Shown: piece after piece, positions 24,548 to 37,204 of the stretch
Numbering within the stretch: position 1 is the stretch's first letter
How the letters are laid out: each line of letters opens with the position of its first letter
Source of the DNA: Monoplex corrugatus
Taxonomy: Eukaryota > Mollusca > Gastropoda > Littorinimorpha > Ranellidae
Direction: 5' to 3'
Length of the DNA stretch: 64,000 nucleotides
Assembly: GCA_030674185.1 (NCBI GenBank)
Contig: CM060312.1
Coordinates: forward strand, 3,784,938-3,848,937
Made by a program: the position numbers and the translations under genes
Notes under the pieces: model-generated
The model's database searches: none
What the model was told of the DNA's origin: nothing
What the model saw: only the letters and a program-made list of their open reading frames with translations

Positions 24548-26300
24548 TGATCATAGTAAGCTTTGTGTGTAAAGCATACAGTGGAACAGTTGATAGACGT
24601 AGTGTCTTAAGTTCAGTATTAAACTGCTGATCATAGTAAGCTTTGTGTGCAAAGCAGTGGCTTGGCTGGCACAGTTGATAGATGTGATGTCTCAAATTTA
24701 GTATTAAACTGCTGATCATAGCTTTGTGTGCAAAGCATACAGTGGTATGACTGGTACAGTTGATAGATGTGATGTCTCAAATTTAGTATTAAACTGCTGA
24801 TCATAGCTTTGTGTGCAAAGCATACAGTGGTATGACTGGTACAGTTGATAGATGTGATGTCTCAAATTCAGTATTAAACTGCTGATCATAGTAAGCTTTG
24901 TGTGTAAAGCATACAGTGGAACAGTTGATAGACGTAGTGTCTTAAGTTCAGTATTAAACTGCTGATCATAGTAAGCTTTGTGTGCAAAGCATACAGTGGT
25001 ATGACTGGTACAGTTGATAGATGTGATGTCTCAAATTCAGTATTAAACTGCTGATCATAGTAAGCTTTGTGTGTAAAGCATACAGTGGAACAGTTGATAG
25101 ACGTAGTGTCTTAAGTTCAGTATTAAACTGCTGATCATAGTAAGCTTTGTGTGTCAAAGCATACAGTGGTATGACTGGTACAGTTGATAGATGTGATGTC
25201 TCAAATTTTGTATTAAACTGCTGATCATATTTAGCTTTGTGTGTAAAGCATACAGTGGTATGACTGGTACAGTTGATAGATGTGATGTCTCAAATTTTGT
25301 ATTAAACTGCTGATCATAGTAAGCTTTGTGTGTAAAGCATACAGTGGTATGACTGGTAAGTTGATAGATGTGATGTCTCAAATTTGTATTAAACTGCTGA
25401 TCATAGTAAGCTTTGTGTGTAAAGCATACAGTGGTATGACTGGTACAGTTGATAGATGTGATGTCTCAAATTAGTATTAAACTGCTGATCATAGTAAGCT
25501 TTGTGTGTAAAGCATACAGTGGTATGACTGGTACAGTTGATAGATGTGATGTCTCAAATTTAGTATTAAACTGCTGATCATAGTAAGCTTTGTGTGTAAA
25601 GCATACAGTGGTATGACTGGTACAGTTGATAGATGTGATGTCTCAAATTTAGTATTAAACTGCTGATCATAGTAAGCTTTGTGTGTAAAGCATACAGTGG
25701 TATGACTGGTACAGTTGATAGATGTGATGTCTCAAATTTAGTATTAAACTGCTGATCATAGTAAGCTTTGTGTGTAAAGCATACAGTGGTATGACTGTAC
25801 AGTTGATAGATGTGATGTCTTAAGTTCAGTATTAAACTGCTGATCATAGTAAGCTTTGTGTGTAAAGCATACAGTGGTATGACTGGTACAGTTGATAGAT
25901 GTGATGTCTTAAATTCAGTATTAAACTGCTGATCATACTCATAGTAGCTTTGTGGTAAAGCATACAGTGGTATACTGGTACAGTTGATAGATGTGATGTC
26001 TAAGTTCAGTATTAAACTGCTGATCATAGTAAGCTTTGTGTAAAGCATACAGTGGTAGACTGTACAGTTGATAGATGTGATGTCTTAAATTCAGTATTAA
26101 ACTGCTTATCATTTGTAAAGCATACAGTGGTACAGTTGATAGATGTATGTCTTAAATTCAGTATTAAACTGCTTATCATTTGTAAAGCATACAGTGGAAC
26201 AGTTGAAGATGTGATGTCTTAAATTCAGTATCAAACTGCTGATCATTTGTAAAGCATACAGTGGAACAGTTGATAGATGTGACGTCTTAAGTTCAGTGGT
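24548..26300. repeat. 89 bp minisatellite
   Basis: About 20 copies of gtgtgtaaagcatacagtgg, tatgactggtacagttgata, gatgtgatgtctcaaattta and gtattaaactgctgatcata. Some copies lack tatgactggt. The last four (26040-26300) are shortened by loss of the agtaagcttt part. The dispersed element at 26318 follows almost at once. Confidence 0.96.
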
Positions 26301-26317
26301 AGCATGTAGCACAAACA

Positions 26318-26520
26318 TTGACCTGTTCGCTGCCCTTCTTAATGCTCCATTCGTTCTGTGGTGTGGTGTCAGCTTAGTGTTTTGTGTGTCCTGTACCCTG
26401 CCTCGCTTCCTTTCCAAGACATAACCAGTGCGTAGCCTTAAGTGCAGGCTCAAGGAGTCTGCCCAGTTATCATTGGCAGAGCATCATTGAAAGATGTGGA
26501 TGAAGTGTACAATAAAAAGG
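26318..26520 (+). mobile_element. Unclassified dispersed element, copy 1
   Basis: It shares gacctgttcgctgc near its start, then ccaagac, ccagtgcgtag, caggctcaaggagtctgcc and ggcagagcatc with copies at 41730-41990 and 46410-46645. There is no tRNA-like head, terminal inverted repeat or coding potential that I can see. All three copies are in the same orientation. Confidence 0.65.
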
Positions 26521-27600
26521 GTGACCGGCCAGAAAGGTGTTGCTGTCTTCTTTGTTTCTGTTATGATACACCATTCTGACAAGTCACCTTGAGAAATACA
26601 CAATATGGCATTTTTTGGTATAAATTAGGAGATTATTAGAATGGTTTCACCGATTTTTATAGTTTAGACAGATCAGAAGGGATTCTTTAAAACGAGTGCT
26701 GTATTAAATTGGAGAAGCAGTGGCAGATGCTTGCCATGTGGAATGACAAGAGTTTTGTCTATAAGAACAGTTGTTTTGGCAAGTTTTAACCTTTCATTGC
26801 CTTACAGTTTCACCTGCCTCCTGTAAGGAAGCGTGAGTGATAAGGAGTATGAGTGAAGGGGTTAAAATGACTTTACAATGTAGCAGTAAGTGAAAGGATT
26901 ACATTTTTTGCAACATGGAAAGAAAGGAGAGAATGAAAATAATTTTTGCAACATCACCTGTAAATGAGAGGATTAAAATTACTTTTGCAATATTAGGAAG
27001 AAGGGATAGGATTAATTTTTTCCAGTATAAGGAAGAAGGGATAGCGTTGAAATGATGTTTACAACTTTAGGAAAATAGATAGATCTGGGGTTAAAGCAAT
27101 TTTTCCAACTTCAGGATCTTTCCCATGTCTAAGCGGGAGCATAAAACAACGAACTTTACCGGTACAATCGACAGGCATTAACCGGTATGATCAACAGGCA
27201 TCACCGATACAATCTACACAGTTTAAACATGGCCAATAGATTAGCATCGTTGAGAGTTGCGCCAGAATCCTGTCGTCTCCTTTGTGTATGAAGGAGTGCC
27301 GGGCTGGCTGTGCCTGCTGTGAGATGAATGGTGGTGGTGGTGGTAGTGGTGATGGTGGTGGTTAGGGGTGTAAGATAGTTAGGATGGGTGGTATTGCACC
27401 TAACGGCACCGTCTTGAAGGAAAAAGTTGTTCCTAGTGAGTGCTGTTGTCTGGGGTAGTTAAAGTGTGTGTGTGATGCGATGGAGGTGGGATGTTGAGTG
27501 TGATCATGGAGGGACTACAGATCACACGCTGACTCTGTACACTGTACGGACGTGTGTGCAAACATACAAGCTTACCCTTACCGAGAAGCAAGCACAGCAG
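26521..27600. other. Mostly unique sequence with decayed repeats
   Basis: It includes the hairpin at 26784-26867, decayed ~45 bp repeats at about 26880-27115 (aggaagaagggatagg and taaaattattttttgcaa themes), a three-copy ~23 bp repeat at 27159-27220 (accggtacaatcgacaggca) and a TGG run near 27331-27362. No gene is seen. Confidence 0.55.
26784..26867. mobile_element. Solo TTAA-containing hairpin MITE
   Basis: An 84-base element with perfect 8-base inverted ends, TTTTAACC and GGTTAAAA. The interior, ctcctgtaaggaag flanked by pyrimidine-rich and purine-rich arms, resembles the hairpins at 15322 and 19900-19961. Confidence 0.6.
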
Positions 27601-27655
<55 letters not shown>

Positions 27656-27690
27656 ACACACACACCACACACACACACACACAGAGAGAG
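27601..27690. repeat. (CA)n microsatellite then short GA
   Basis: CA run with two acca interruptions, ending in agagagag. Confidence 0.97.
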
Positions 27691-27806
27691 AGAGGGGCGA
27701 GGGGGGAAAGGGGTACATTTTTGGAAGGAATGCGGTCTATTTTAGCAACTCTTCGGTACTGGTTGTAAGGGATAATCTTTAAACCATCAGCCTGAATATT
27801 TCATCT

Positions 27807-27808
<2 letters not shown>

Positions 27809-27874
<66 letters not shown>

Positions 27875-27903
27875 CTCTTCTGTCTGTCTGTCTGTCTGTC
27901 TGT
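27809..27903. repeat. (CT)n then (CTGT)n tract
   Basis: About 70 bases of CT and a short CTGT run. A TG run and a GA run follow to 27960. Confidence 0.96.
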
Positions 27904-27960
27904 GTGTGTGTGTGTGTGGTGTTTTTGTGGTGTGTACAAGAGAGAGAGAGAGAGAGAGAG

Positions 27961-28740
27961 GTCCAGTGTTGTTTATATGTATTTAAATAGCCCCAAGAAT
28001 GAATGACTTCATTGAAAAGCTCACATATCAGTATTGATAAGGTGGTTTTCAGCGCTGCATAGACCGGAATTGAAGAAACTGGAACAAGAAAGAACACAGT
28101 TTGGCTTTTAGCTCCAGGGTAGAGACATATCTGGCTGGTATCATGTGTGTGTTGGGAGGGAGGGGGGAGGTGGCGGGGGGGGGGGGGGGCAAGTAGGGTG
28201 GGCATCAACAAATCTTCATCAAAGCTAAATTGCCAAGATGTAGGGAAATGACAGAACAGTGTTTACATCTTTTCAAGGACTACCCTGTGAAAATGAAGAA
28301 ATTGTTTTCTGTTTAAAAAGTAACGATCATAGTCACTTTGCAGTGTTGATCGTAATATGCAGTTTTCGTTTGTTCTTTCTTTCTTTTTGTTCCTTTCCTT
28401 CTTAAAAGAAAGTTTTTGTTCACATAATGATATTGAAGGGTTAATGCCAACACGTGCCAGCTTTGCTCGTGCTGCCCTACAGGTAGCGCCCAGCAGAAAT
28501 ATGTTTCTGAAATGAGGGGCAGACATCCCCACACTTGAAATGCTGTGAACAAGCACTGAAAACCCATGCCAACATTTGCCCAAGACAAGAACGTGTCTCC
28601 AGAACAAATCAGAAGGGCCAGTATGGAACAAACGTTAGCCTTCACAGCTGGGTTCCATGAGATGAAAGAACGTGTTGATTACCCTGTGGTTACCTTCACA
28701 CTGTCCTTGTCGTTTGGCTGAAGGTAGATGTACAGTCACG
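27961..28740. other. Unique sequence
   Basis: It contains a poly-G run near 28175-28189. Minus-strand open frames at 28263-28645 have no recognisable domain. No gene is called. Confidence 0.5.
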
Positions 28741-30725
28741 TCATCAACACCCGTTCTCCCTGCAACTGTCTGTTACTACTATAGAGAACAGGGTAGAACA
28801 ACAACACCCGTTCTTCATCCCTCTGTTACTGTGTTACTACTACAGAGAACTGGGTAGAACAACAACCACCCGTTCTTCATCCCTCTGTTACTGTGTTACT
28901 ACTGCAGAGAACTGGGTAGAACAACAACCACCCGTTCTCCTCCTACTGTCTGTTACTGTTTTAACTACTACAGAGAACAGGTAGAACAACAACACCCGTT
29001 CTCCCTACAACTGTCTTACTGTTTTACTACTACAGAGAACAGGTAGAACAACAACACCCGTTCTCCCTACAACTATCTGTTACTACTACAGAGAACAGGG
29101 TAGAACAACAACACCCGTTCTCCATCCCTCTGTCTGTTACTGTGTTACTACTACAGAGAACAGGGTAGAACAACAACACCCGTTCTCCATCCTACTGTCT
29201 GTTACTACTACAAAGAACAGGGTAGAACAACAACACCCATTCTCTGTCCCTGTTACTGTGTTACTACTACAGAGAACAGGGTAGAACAACAAACACCCGT
29301 TCTCCATCCTACTGTCTGTTACTGTGTTACTACTACAGAGAACAGGGTAGAACACACAACACCCGTTCTCCTGCCCTCTGTTACTGTGTTACTACTACAG
29401 AGAACAGGGTAGAACAACACCACCCGTTCTCCATCCCTCTGTCTGTTACTGTGTTACTACTACAGAGAACAGGGTAGAACAACAACAGCCGTTCTCCATC
29501 CCTCTGTCTGTTACTGTGTTACTACTACAGAGAACAGGGTAGAACAACAACACCCGTTCTCCATCCCTCTGTCTGTTACTGTGTTACTACTACAGAGAAC
29601 AGAGTAGAAAACAACACCCATTCTCTGTCCCTCTGTTACTGTGTTACTACTACAGAGAACAGGTAGAACAACACCACCCGTTCTCCATCCCTCTGTCTGT
29701 TACTGTGTTACTACTACAGAGAACAGGGTAGAACAACAACAGCCGTTCTTCATCCCTCTGTCTGTTACTGTGTTACTACTACAGAGAACAGGGTAGAACA
29801 ACACCACCCGTTCTCCATCCCTCTGTCTGTTACTGTGTTACTACTACAGAGAACAGGGTAGAACAACAACAGCCGTTCTTCATCCCTCTGTCTGTTACTG
29901 TGTTACTACTACAGAGAACAGGGTAGAACAACAACACCCTTCTCCATCCCTCTGTCTGTTACTGTGTTACTACTACAGAGAACAGGGTAGAACAACAACA
30001 CCCGTTCTCCATCCTACTGTCTGTTACTGTGTTACTACTACAGAGAACAGGGTAGAACAACAACACCCGTTCTCCATCCCTCTGTCTGTTACTGTGTTAC
30101 TACTACAGAGAACAGGGTAGAACAACAACACCCGTTCTCCATCCTACTGTCTGTTACTGTGTTACTACTACAGAGAACAGAGTAGAACAACAACACCCGT
30201 TCTCCTGCCCTCTGTTACTGTGTTACTACTACAGAGAACAGGGTAGAACAACAACACCCGTTCTCCATCCCTCTGTCTGTTACTGTGTTACTACTACAGA
30301 GAACAGGGTAGAACAACAACACCCGTTCTCCATCCCTCTGTCTGTTACTGTGTTACTACTACAGAGAACAGGGTAGAACAACAACACCCGTTCTCCATCC
30401 CTCTGTCTGTTACTGTGTTACTACTACAGAGAACAGGGTAGAACAACAACACCCGTTCTCCATCCCTCTGTCTGTTACTGTGTTACTACTACAGAGAACA
30501 GGGTAGAACAACAACACCCGTTCTCCATCCCTCTGTCTGTTACTGTGTTACTACTACAGAGAACAGGGTAGAACAACAACACCCGTTCTCCATCCCTCTG
30601 TCTGTTACTGTGTTACTACTACAGAGAACAGGGTTATCATCATCATCATCATCATCATCATGAAAGATGATGATGACTACAGAGAAAATAGGGTAGGAAA
30701 CCGTCCACCCGTTCTCCATCCCTCT
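28741..30725. repeat. 65 bp minisatellite
   Basis: About 31 copies of actactacagagaacagggt, agaacaacaacacccgttct, ccatccctctgtctgttact and gtgtt. Left-hand copies (28741-29300) are more diverged than the right-hand ones (30200-30630), which are nearly identical. Near the end an ATC run (30635-30660) followed by gatgatgatg forms a small hairpin. Confidence 0.96.
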
Positions 30726-30954
30726 GTCTGTCAGCTGAAATCCAAAGGTCACAGAAGACAATAAGGGGTTAAGAAGGGAGTTAAGTAGGGGCCTATTCTT
30801 CTCTACTGTAGGTCTCTAGACAGTTGATTCCCTTGACACCCCTCTTTCCCCCACTAACACTCGAGCTTACGGAAAAGCGTTGAAGATGGTGCCAGCGATT
30901 TGGAAGGCCCGCGACAGTGAGACTAGAAGATTGATTTGGGCATTGTTAACAGTT
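30726..30954. other. Unique sequence
   Basis: No feature is recognised. Confidence 0.5.
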
Positions 30955-31945
30955 TGTGTAGACCTCCCAGGATGTGTAGGTCCCAGGATATTGTGTAGGT
31001 CCCAGGATGTTATGATGAAGATTTACCATTGACAATGTGTAGATCCCAGGATGTTGTGTAGGTCCCAGGATGTTATGATGATTTACCATTGACATGTGTA
31101 GGTCCCAGGATGTTGTGTAGGTCCCAGGATGTTGTGTAGGTCCCAGGATGTTATGATGAAGATTTACCATTGACAATGTGTAGTCCCAGGATGTTATGAT
31201 GAAGATTTACCATTGACATTGTGTAGGTCCCAGGATGTTATGATGAAGATTTACCATTGACAATGTGTAGGTCCCAGGATGTTATGATGAAGATTTACCA
31301 TTGACAATGTGTAGGTCCCAGGATGTTATGATGAAGATTTACCATTGACAATGTGTAGGTCCCAGGATGTTATGATGAAGATTTACCATTGACAGTGTGT
31401 AGGTCCCAGGATGTTGTGTAGGTCCAGATGTTGTGTAGATCCCAGGATGTTATGATGAAGATTTACCATTGACAGCGTGTAGGTCCCAGATGTTATGATG
31501 AAGATTTACCATTGACAATGTGTAGGTCCCAGGATGTTATGATGAAGATTTACCATTGACAGCGTGTAGGTCCCAGGATGTTATGATGAAGATTTACCAT
31601 TGACAATGTGTAGGTCCCAGGATGTTGGTGGATGAAGATTTACCGTTGACAGTGTGTAGGTCCCAGGATGTTAGGTCCCAGGATGTTATGTAGGTCCCAG
31701 GATGTTGTGATGAAGATTTACCATGAGATGTGTAGGTCCCAGGATGTTATGATGAAGATTTACCATTGACAATGTGTAGGTCCCAGGATGTTGGTGGATG
31801 AAGATTTACCGTTGACAGTGTGTAGGTCCAGGATGTTAGTCCAGGATGTTATGTAGGTCCCAGGATGTTGTGGATGAAGATTTACCATTGACATTGTGTA
31901 GGTCCCAGGATGTTACGATGAGGATTTACCATTGGCACTGTGTAT
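30955..31945. repeat. 44 bp minisatellite with an internal 19 bp sub-repeat
   Basis: The unit is gtgtaggtcccaggatgtta followed by tgatgaagatttaccattga and caat. In several places the gtgtaggtcccaggatgtt part alone is repeated two or three times in a row before the rest. Confidence 0.94.
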
Positions 31946-32640
31946 AACATAACAAGAAATATGTTTTTGAGAGATCCACAAGCGAAGACATCTTCACATA
32001 CACATAGCAGTTATCACCCTGTTGTTGATCAGTGTTCCCTTCCACAGTTCACTGATGACCTAGATGTCTGGTGAGGGTCAAGCTGACCTGGGTCACTTTG
32101 TGGAAAACTGTCGGCTTGTTGCCGACCATTTAGTCCCTTTTTATCCACTGGACGAGGCAGCAGGGAAGTTTTTAGTCCTGTTTTTATTATCCGTTGTTTG
32201 GTGTTTATGGTCTGTTTGTGACCGTGCGTTCGCGCTTGACAAAGGCCGGTTGGCCGAAAATTTGCGCTTGTTCTGTCTTGTTTTGTCAAATACGCGCTTA
32301 CATTGGTTTTCTTGTTCTTCTGGTTCCTGTTTGCTTGGGCGCGGGCAGTCGCACTTGTTTTGGATCTTGTTGCCAGTGTGACAAAGTGCAGGCCATGCAC
32401 AGCTAGCTGTTATCACAGGGCTGGTTGTCAGAGACTGGCAACCTCCTGTAGATCATAACGATGATATTATCAAGGTCAGATCAGTAGACGTCTTTATACC
32501 TTATCGATCTGTACGTGGGATCTGCTAACTGCGCGTGTCGTATGCTGGTGGATACAGGTGATTTGTCATTGATGCCGCTGATTATGAGTATTGCAGCGCT
32601 GTGCTAACATTGTGTCAAGGGCAAGCTACAGGTTTTGTGT
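31946..32640. other. Mostly unique sequence with the hairpin repeat
   Basis: Open frames on both strands at 32029-32416 overlap the hairpin family copy at 32232 and its T-rich continuation. They look like old repeat sequence rather than exons. Confidence 0.5.
32232..32267 (+). repeat. Dispersed GGCC hairpin repeat, copy 2
   Basis: gcgcttgacaaaggccggtt followed by ggccgaaaatttgcgc. The GGCC/GGCC stem, the GAAA and the closing gcgc match copy 1 at 4035, which differs in the loop and at scattered bases. Downstream ttctgtcttgttttgtc also resembles copy 1. Confidence 0.62.
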
Positions 32641-32710
32641 GTGTGTGTCTGTGTGTGTGTGTGTGTATCTGTGTGTGTGTTGTCTCTGTGTGTGTGTGTG
32701 TGTCTGTGTA

Positions 32711-32760
<50 letters not shown>
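32636..32760. repeat. (TG)n microsatellite
   Basis: TG with tctgtg interruptions, ending in a pure run. Confidence 0.96.
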
Positions 32761-32761
<1 letters not shown>

Positions 32762-32876
32762 TCGATGGGTAGAGCAGGGGATTGACAGCAGTGACGGGTA
32801 GATGTGAGGTAAGGGCGGTGTGGAGCTGCGGAGACAGACAGGAGGTTAGAATCTCCTGACCCCTGTAGATGTGAAA

Positions 32877-32958
32877 TGTAACCTGTTGACTCGCTGTCTT
32901 ACCCCACCCCACCTGTTGCCATGACCTGAAAGTTGGTGGATAAGGTGATAAGGTTACA
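32877..32958. mobile_element. Hairpin MITE preceding the 59 bp array
   Basis: An 82-base element with perfect 8-base inverted ends, TGTAACCT and AGGTTACA, and interior arms tcttaccccaccccacctg and agttggtggataaggtgat. It matches the other hairpins except that TTAA has become GTAA/TTAC. The 59 bp array starts right after it. Confidence 0.6.
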
Positions 32959-34790
32959 TATCTTGCAGGAAGCTGGGAGTACGTGTGGGGGAGTGGTGAT
33001 GGAGTGAAAGGGTTAAAAATTCTTGGAGGAAGGGTGGGGGAGTGGTGATGGAGTGAAAGGGTTAAAAATTCTTGCAGGAAGATGGAGGAAGGGTGGGGGG
33101 GAGTGGTGATGGAGTGAAAGGGTTAAAAATTCCTGCAGGAAGAAGGAGGAAGGGTGGGGGGAATGGTGATTGAGTGAAAGGGTTAAAAATTCTTGCAGGA
33201 AGCTGGAGGAAGGGTGGGGGAGTGGTGATTGAGTGAAAGGGTTAAAAATTCTTGCAGGAAGCTGGAGGAAGGTGGGGGAGTGGTGATGGAGTGAAAGGGT
33301 TAAAAATTCTTGCAGGAAGATGGAGGAAGGGTGGGGGAGTGGTGATGGAGTGAAAGGGTTAAGAATTCTTGCAGGAAGATGAAGGATGGGGGGAGTGGTG
33401 ATGGAGTGAAAGGGTTAAAAATTCTTGCAGGAAGCTGGAGGAAGGGTGGGGGAGTGGTGATGGAGTGAAAGGGTTAAAAATTCTTGCAGGAAGATGGAGG
33501 AAGGGTGGGGGAGTGGTGATGAAGTGAAAGGGTTAAGAATTCTTGCAGGAAGATGGAGGAAGGATGGGGGAAGTGGTGATGGAGTGAAAGGGTTAAAAAT
33601 GCTTGCAGGAAGCTGGAGGAAGGGTGGGGGGGAGTGGTGATGGAGTGAAAGGGTTAAAAATGCTTGCAGGAAGCTGGAGGAAGGGTGGGGGAGTGGTGAT
33701 GGAGTGAAAGGGTTAAAAATGCTTGCAGGAAGCTGGAGGAAGGGTGGGGGGGAGTGGTGATGGAGTGAAAGGGATAAAATTCTTGCAGGAAGATGGAGGA
33801 AGGGTGAGGGAGTGGTGATGGAGTGAAAGGGTTAAAAATCTTGCAGGAAGATGGAGGAAGGGTGGGGAAGTGGTGATGGAGTGAAAGGGTTAAAAATTCC
33901 TGCAGGGAGATGGAGGAAGGGTGGGGGAGTGTGATGGAGTGAAAGGGTTAAAAATTCTTGCAGGAAGATGGAGGAAGGGTGGGGAGTGGTGATGGAGTGA
34001 AAGGGTTAAGAATTCCTGCAGAAGATGGAAGAAGGGTGGGGAGTGGTGATGGAGTGAAAGAGTTAAAATTATTGCTGGAAGCTGGTGTGAAAGAGTTAAC
34101 ATTATTGCCGGAAGCTGGAGGAAGGGTAAGGGAATGGTAATAGAGTGAAAGGGTTAAAATTATTGCCGGAAGCTGGTGTGAAAGTTAAAATTATTGCCGG
34201 AAGCTGGGAAGGGTAAGGAATGGTAATAGAGTGAAAGAGTTAAAATTATTGCCGGAAGCTGGAGGAAGGGTAAGGGAATGGTAATAGAGTGAAAGGGTTA
34301 AAATTATTGCCGGAAGCTGGTGTGAAAGAATTAAAATTATTGCCGGAAGCTGGAGGAAGGGTAAGGGAATGGTAATAGAGTGAAAGAGTTAAAATTATTG
34401 CCGGAAGCTGGAGGAAGGGTAAGGGAATGGTAATAGAGTGAAAGAGTTAAAATTATTGCGGAAGCTGGAGGAAGGGTAAGGGAGATGGTGATGGAGTGAA
34501 AGAGTTAAAATTATTGCCGGAAGCTGGTGTGAAAGAGTTAAAATATTGCCGGAAGCTGGAGGAAGGGTAAGGGAATGGTAATAGAGTGAAAGAGTTAAAA
34601 TTATTGCCGGAAACTGGTGTGAAAGAGTTAAAATTATTGCGGAAGCTGGTGTGAAAGTTAAAATTATTGCCGAAGCTGGTGTGAAAGAGTTAAAATTATT
34701 GCCGGAAGCTGGAGGACGGGTAGGGAATGGTAATAGAGTGAAAGAGTTACACTTCCTGCAGGAGACCGTAGAAAGGTGAAGGAGCAAAAG
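32959..34790. repeat. 59 bp minisatellite related to the MITE arm
   Basis: About 33 copies. The first part uses gagtgaaagggttaaaaatt, cttgcaggaagatggaggaa and gggtgggggagtggtgatg. From about 34070 the unit changes to ttaaaattattgccggaagc with tggaggaagggtaagggaat, and shortened copies lacking the ggaggaaggg part alternate with full ones. The ggaagctgg...agtgaaagggtta theme ties it to the arrays at 9664 and 19281. Confidence 0.94.
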
Positions 34791-35648
34791 AATGAACTCA
34801 TACAATGAGAAATAATGTACTGTGAATGTGTGATCCAGGGGCTACATGCAGTCAGAGATCGCCTAGAGATTAATAGATAGTGTTTTTGATACCACTGAGG
34901 TCCGTTCATTGGACAAGGAATGAAATACAAGCGGAATAAACTACGAAAAGAATGAAATGCAAATAAAGTTACAATAACAACACCCAACAACGAAATGAGG
35001 GGGGGGGGGAGATTAACGCCAACAACACATCAACAACAATTATAACTGCAGGACCCCATCATGGCTTATAAAGCCAACAACACATCAACAACAATTATAA
35101 CTGCAGGACCCCAACATCATGGCTTATAAAGCCAACAACACATCAACAACAATTATAACTGCAGGACCCCAACATCATGGCTTATAATGCAAATAAAATC
35201 GCACATAACGCACAAAGACTCCAGGAAGTTGTCTAAGGAACTGGTACAGTCCCTGTCCTCCATCTTGAAGGCCCAAGTGTCAGTGGTGACGGACAGTAGG
35301 GAGGGAAGTTCCACTCAGGGTGGTGGCCACTCCGTCATACTCACAGTGACCATCGTCTTCTTTTCCATTGTTCCACACACACTATGACCCACCCCCATCC
35401 CCACCCTCACCCCTGTCTGGTGCATTCTGGCCATTGCTACACTCCACCCCCCACCCACCTCACGTCTGTGTAGTAATGATGGCGGGGAGGGGGGAGGGGA
35501 GGAGCTTAGAGAGGGTGGTGGGTGGAGTGTCCTGTTTGGGGTGGGTGGTGTGGGGATGGAGAAGGTGAAGGGGAGTGAGTCACTAAATTGATTACCGGGC
35601 ACTAGAGACATGCTGGCGATGCTCATTGTCATCGTCATTTCCCTCTGT
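34791..35648. other. Unique sequence with a short three-copy repeat
   Basis: A 55-58 bp unit (gccaacaacacatcaacaac, aattataactgcaggacccc and atcatggcttata) occurs three times at 35018-35188. A G run lies at 34999-35009. No gene is seen. Confidence 0.6.
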
Positions 35649-35717
35649 GTGCGTGTGTGTGTGTGTGAGTGTGTGGGTGTGTGTGTGTGTGTGTGTGTGT
35701 TGAGTGTTTGTGTGTGT

Positions 35718-35756
<39 letters not shown>

Positions 35757-35757
35757 A
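35649..35757. repeat. (TG)n microsatellite
   Basis: TG with gagt, gggt and tttg interruptions. Confidence 0.95.
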
Positions 35758-35768
35758 CGTGTGTATGA

Positions 35769-35918
35769 GTCTCTCTCTTTCCCTCCCTCTGTATGTTTGT
35801 ACATTGTACACACGTGTGTGTGTGTGTCTCTCTCTCCCTTCCTCTTTCTTTCTTCTCTCTCTCTCTCTCTCTCTCTCTCCCTCCCTCTCTCCCTCCTTCC
35901 CTCCCTCTCTCTCTCTTA
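35769..35918. repeat. (CT)n tract with a TG run
   Basis: CT and CCCT blocks, with a short TG run at 35814-35828. Confidence 0.9.
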
Positions 35919-36074
35919 CATATGTGTGCGTGTCTGCTTGCGCAAAGCATGTAAAGTAAGATGTATTGCTTCATCATGACAAGAACAGAAGCTATGTATG
36001 GCAGGTTAACCTGTCAGTATCTCAAAATGAATACAGAAAGCAGAGACACCATTGTGGTTGGGCTCTCCTAGAAG

Positions 36075-37115
36075 TGTTGATGATAAAGTTTATTATTGAT
36101 GGCGTGAGGAAAGATTATGATACAAAACTGGTTAAATCATCATTACAAAGTTTTATGTTGATGTCATGAAAAATGGTGAGGATATAGAACTGATTGCATT
36201 ATCATAATAAAGTTTTATATTAATGTCATGAAGAATGGGTAGGATATAGAACTGATTGCATTATCATAATAAAGTTTTATATTAATGTCATGAAGAATGG
36301 GTAGGATATAGAACTGATTGCATTATCATAATAAAGTTTTATATTAATGTCATGAAGAATGGGTAGGATATAGAACTGATTGCATTATCATAATAAAGTT
36401 TTATATTAATGTCATGAAGAATGGGTAGGATATAGAACTGATTGTATTATCATTATAAAGTTTTATATTGATATCATGAAGAATAGATAGGATATAGAAC
36501 TGATTGTATTATCATGATAAAGTTTTATATTAATGTCATGAAGAATGGATAGGATATAGAACTGATTGCATTATCATAATAAAGTTTTATATTGATATCA
36601 TGAAGAATAGATAGGATATAGAACTGATTGTATTATCATGATAAAGTTTTATATTAATGTCATGAAGAATGGATAGGATATAGAACTGATTGCATTATCA
36701 TAATAAAGTTTTATATTGATATCATGAAGAATAGATAGGATATAGAACTGATTGTATTATCATGATAAAGTTTTATATTGATGTCATGAAGAATAGGTAG
36801 GATATAGAACTGATTGTATTATCATGATAAAGTTTTATATTGATGTCATGACGAATAGGTAGGATATAGAACTGATTGTATTATCATGATAAAGTTTTAT
36901 ATTGATGTCATGACGAATAGGTAGGATATAGAACTGATTGTATTATCATAATAAAGTTTTATATTGATGTCATGACGAATAGGTAGGATATAGAACTGAT
37001 TGTATTATCATGATAAAGTTTATATTGATGTCATGAGAATGGTAGATATAGAACTGATTGCATTATCATGATAAAGTTTTTATATTGATGTCATGACACA
37101 TACGTAGATATAGAA
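36075..37115. repeat. 62 bp minisatellite
   Basis: About 17 copies of gaatggataggatatagaac, tgattgcattatcataataa, agttttatattaatgtcatg and aa. Sub-types (gcatt/gtatt, ataat/atgat, aatgg/aatag) occur in blocks, including a two-unit alternation at about 36430-36740. Many units carry an aataaag that looks like a polyadenylation signal but is only part of the unit. Confidence 0.96.
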
Positions 37116-37204
37116 TATGATCATGATGAAACATGTACAACCTTTTGGATGCGATTGTGTCTCCCGCTAATCAGTCTGACACCACTCACCCGATAGTATC
37201 GTAA

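Noticed and set aside
32029..32416. Open frames on both strands of about 90-120 codons
   Set aside because: They overlap the dispersed hairpin repeat and its T-rich flank, and being open on both strands points to composition rather than coding.
36140..37080. Many aataaag motifs resembling polyadenylation signals
   Set aside because: They are a fixed part of each 62 bp unit and no gene ends nearby.
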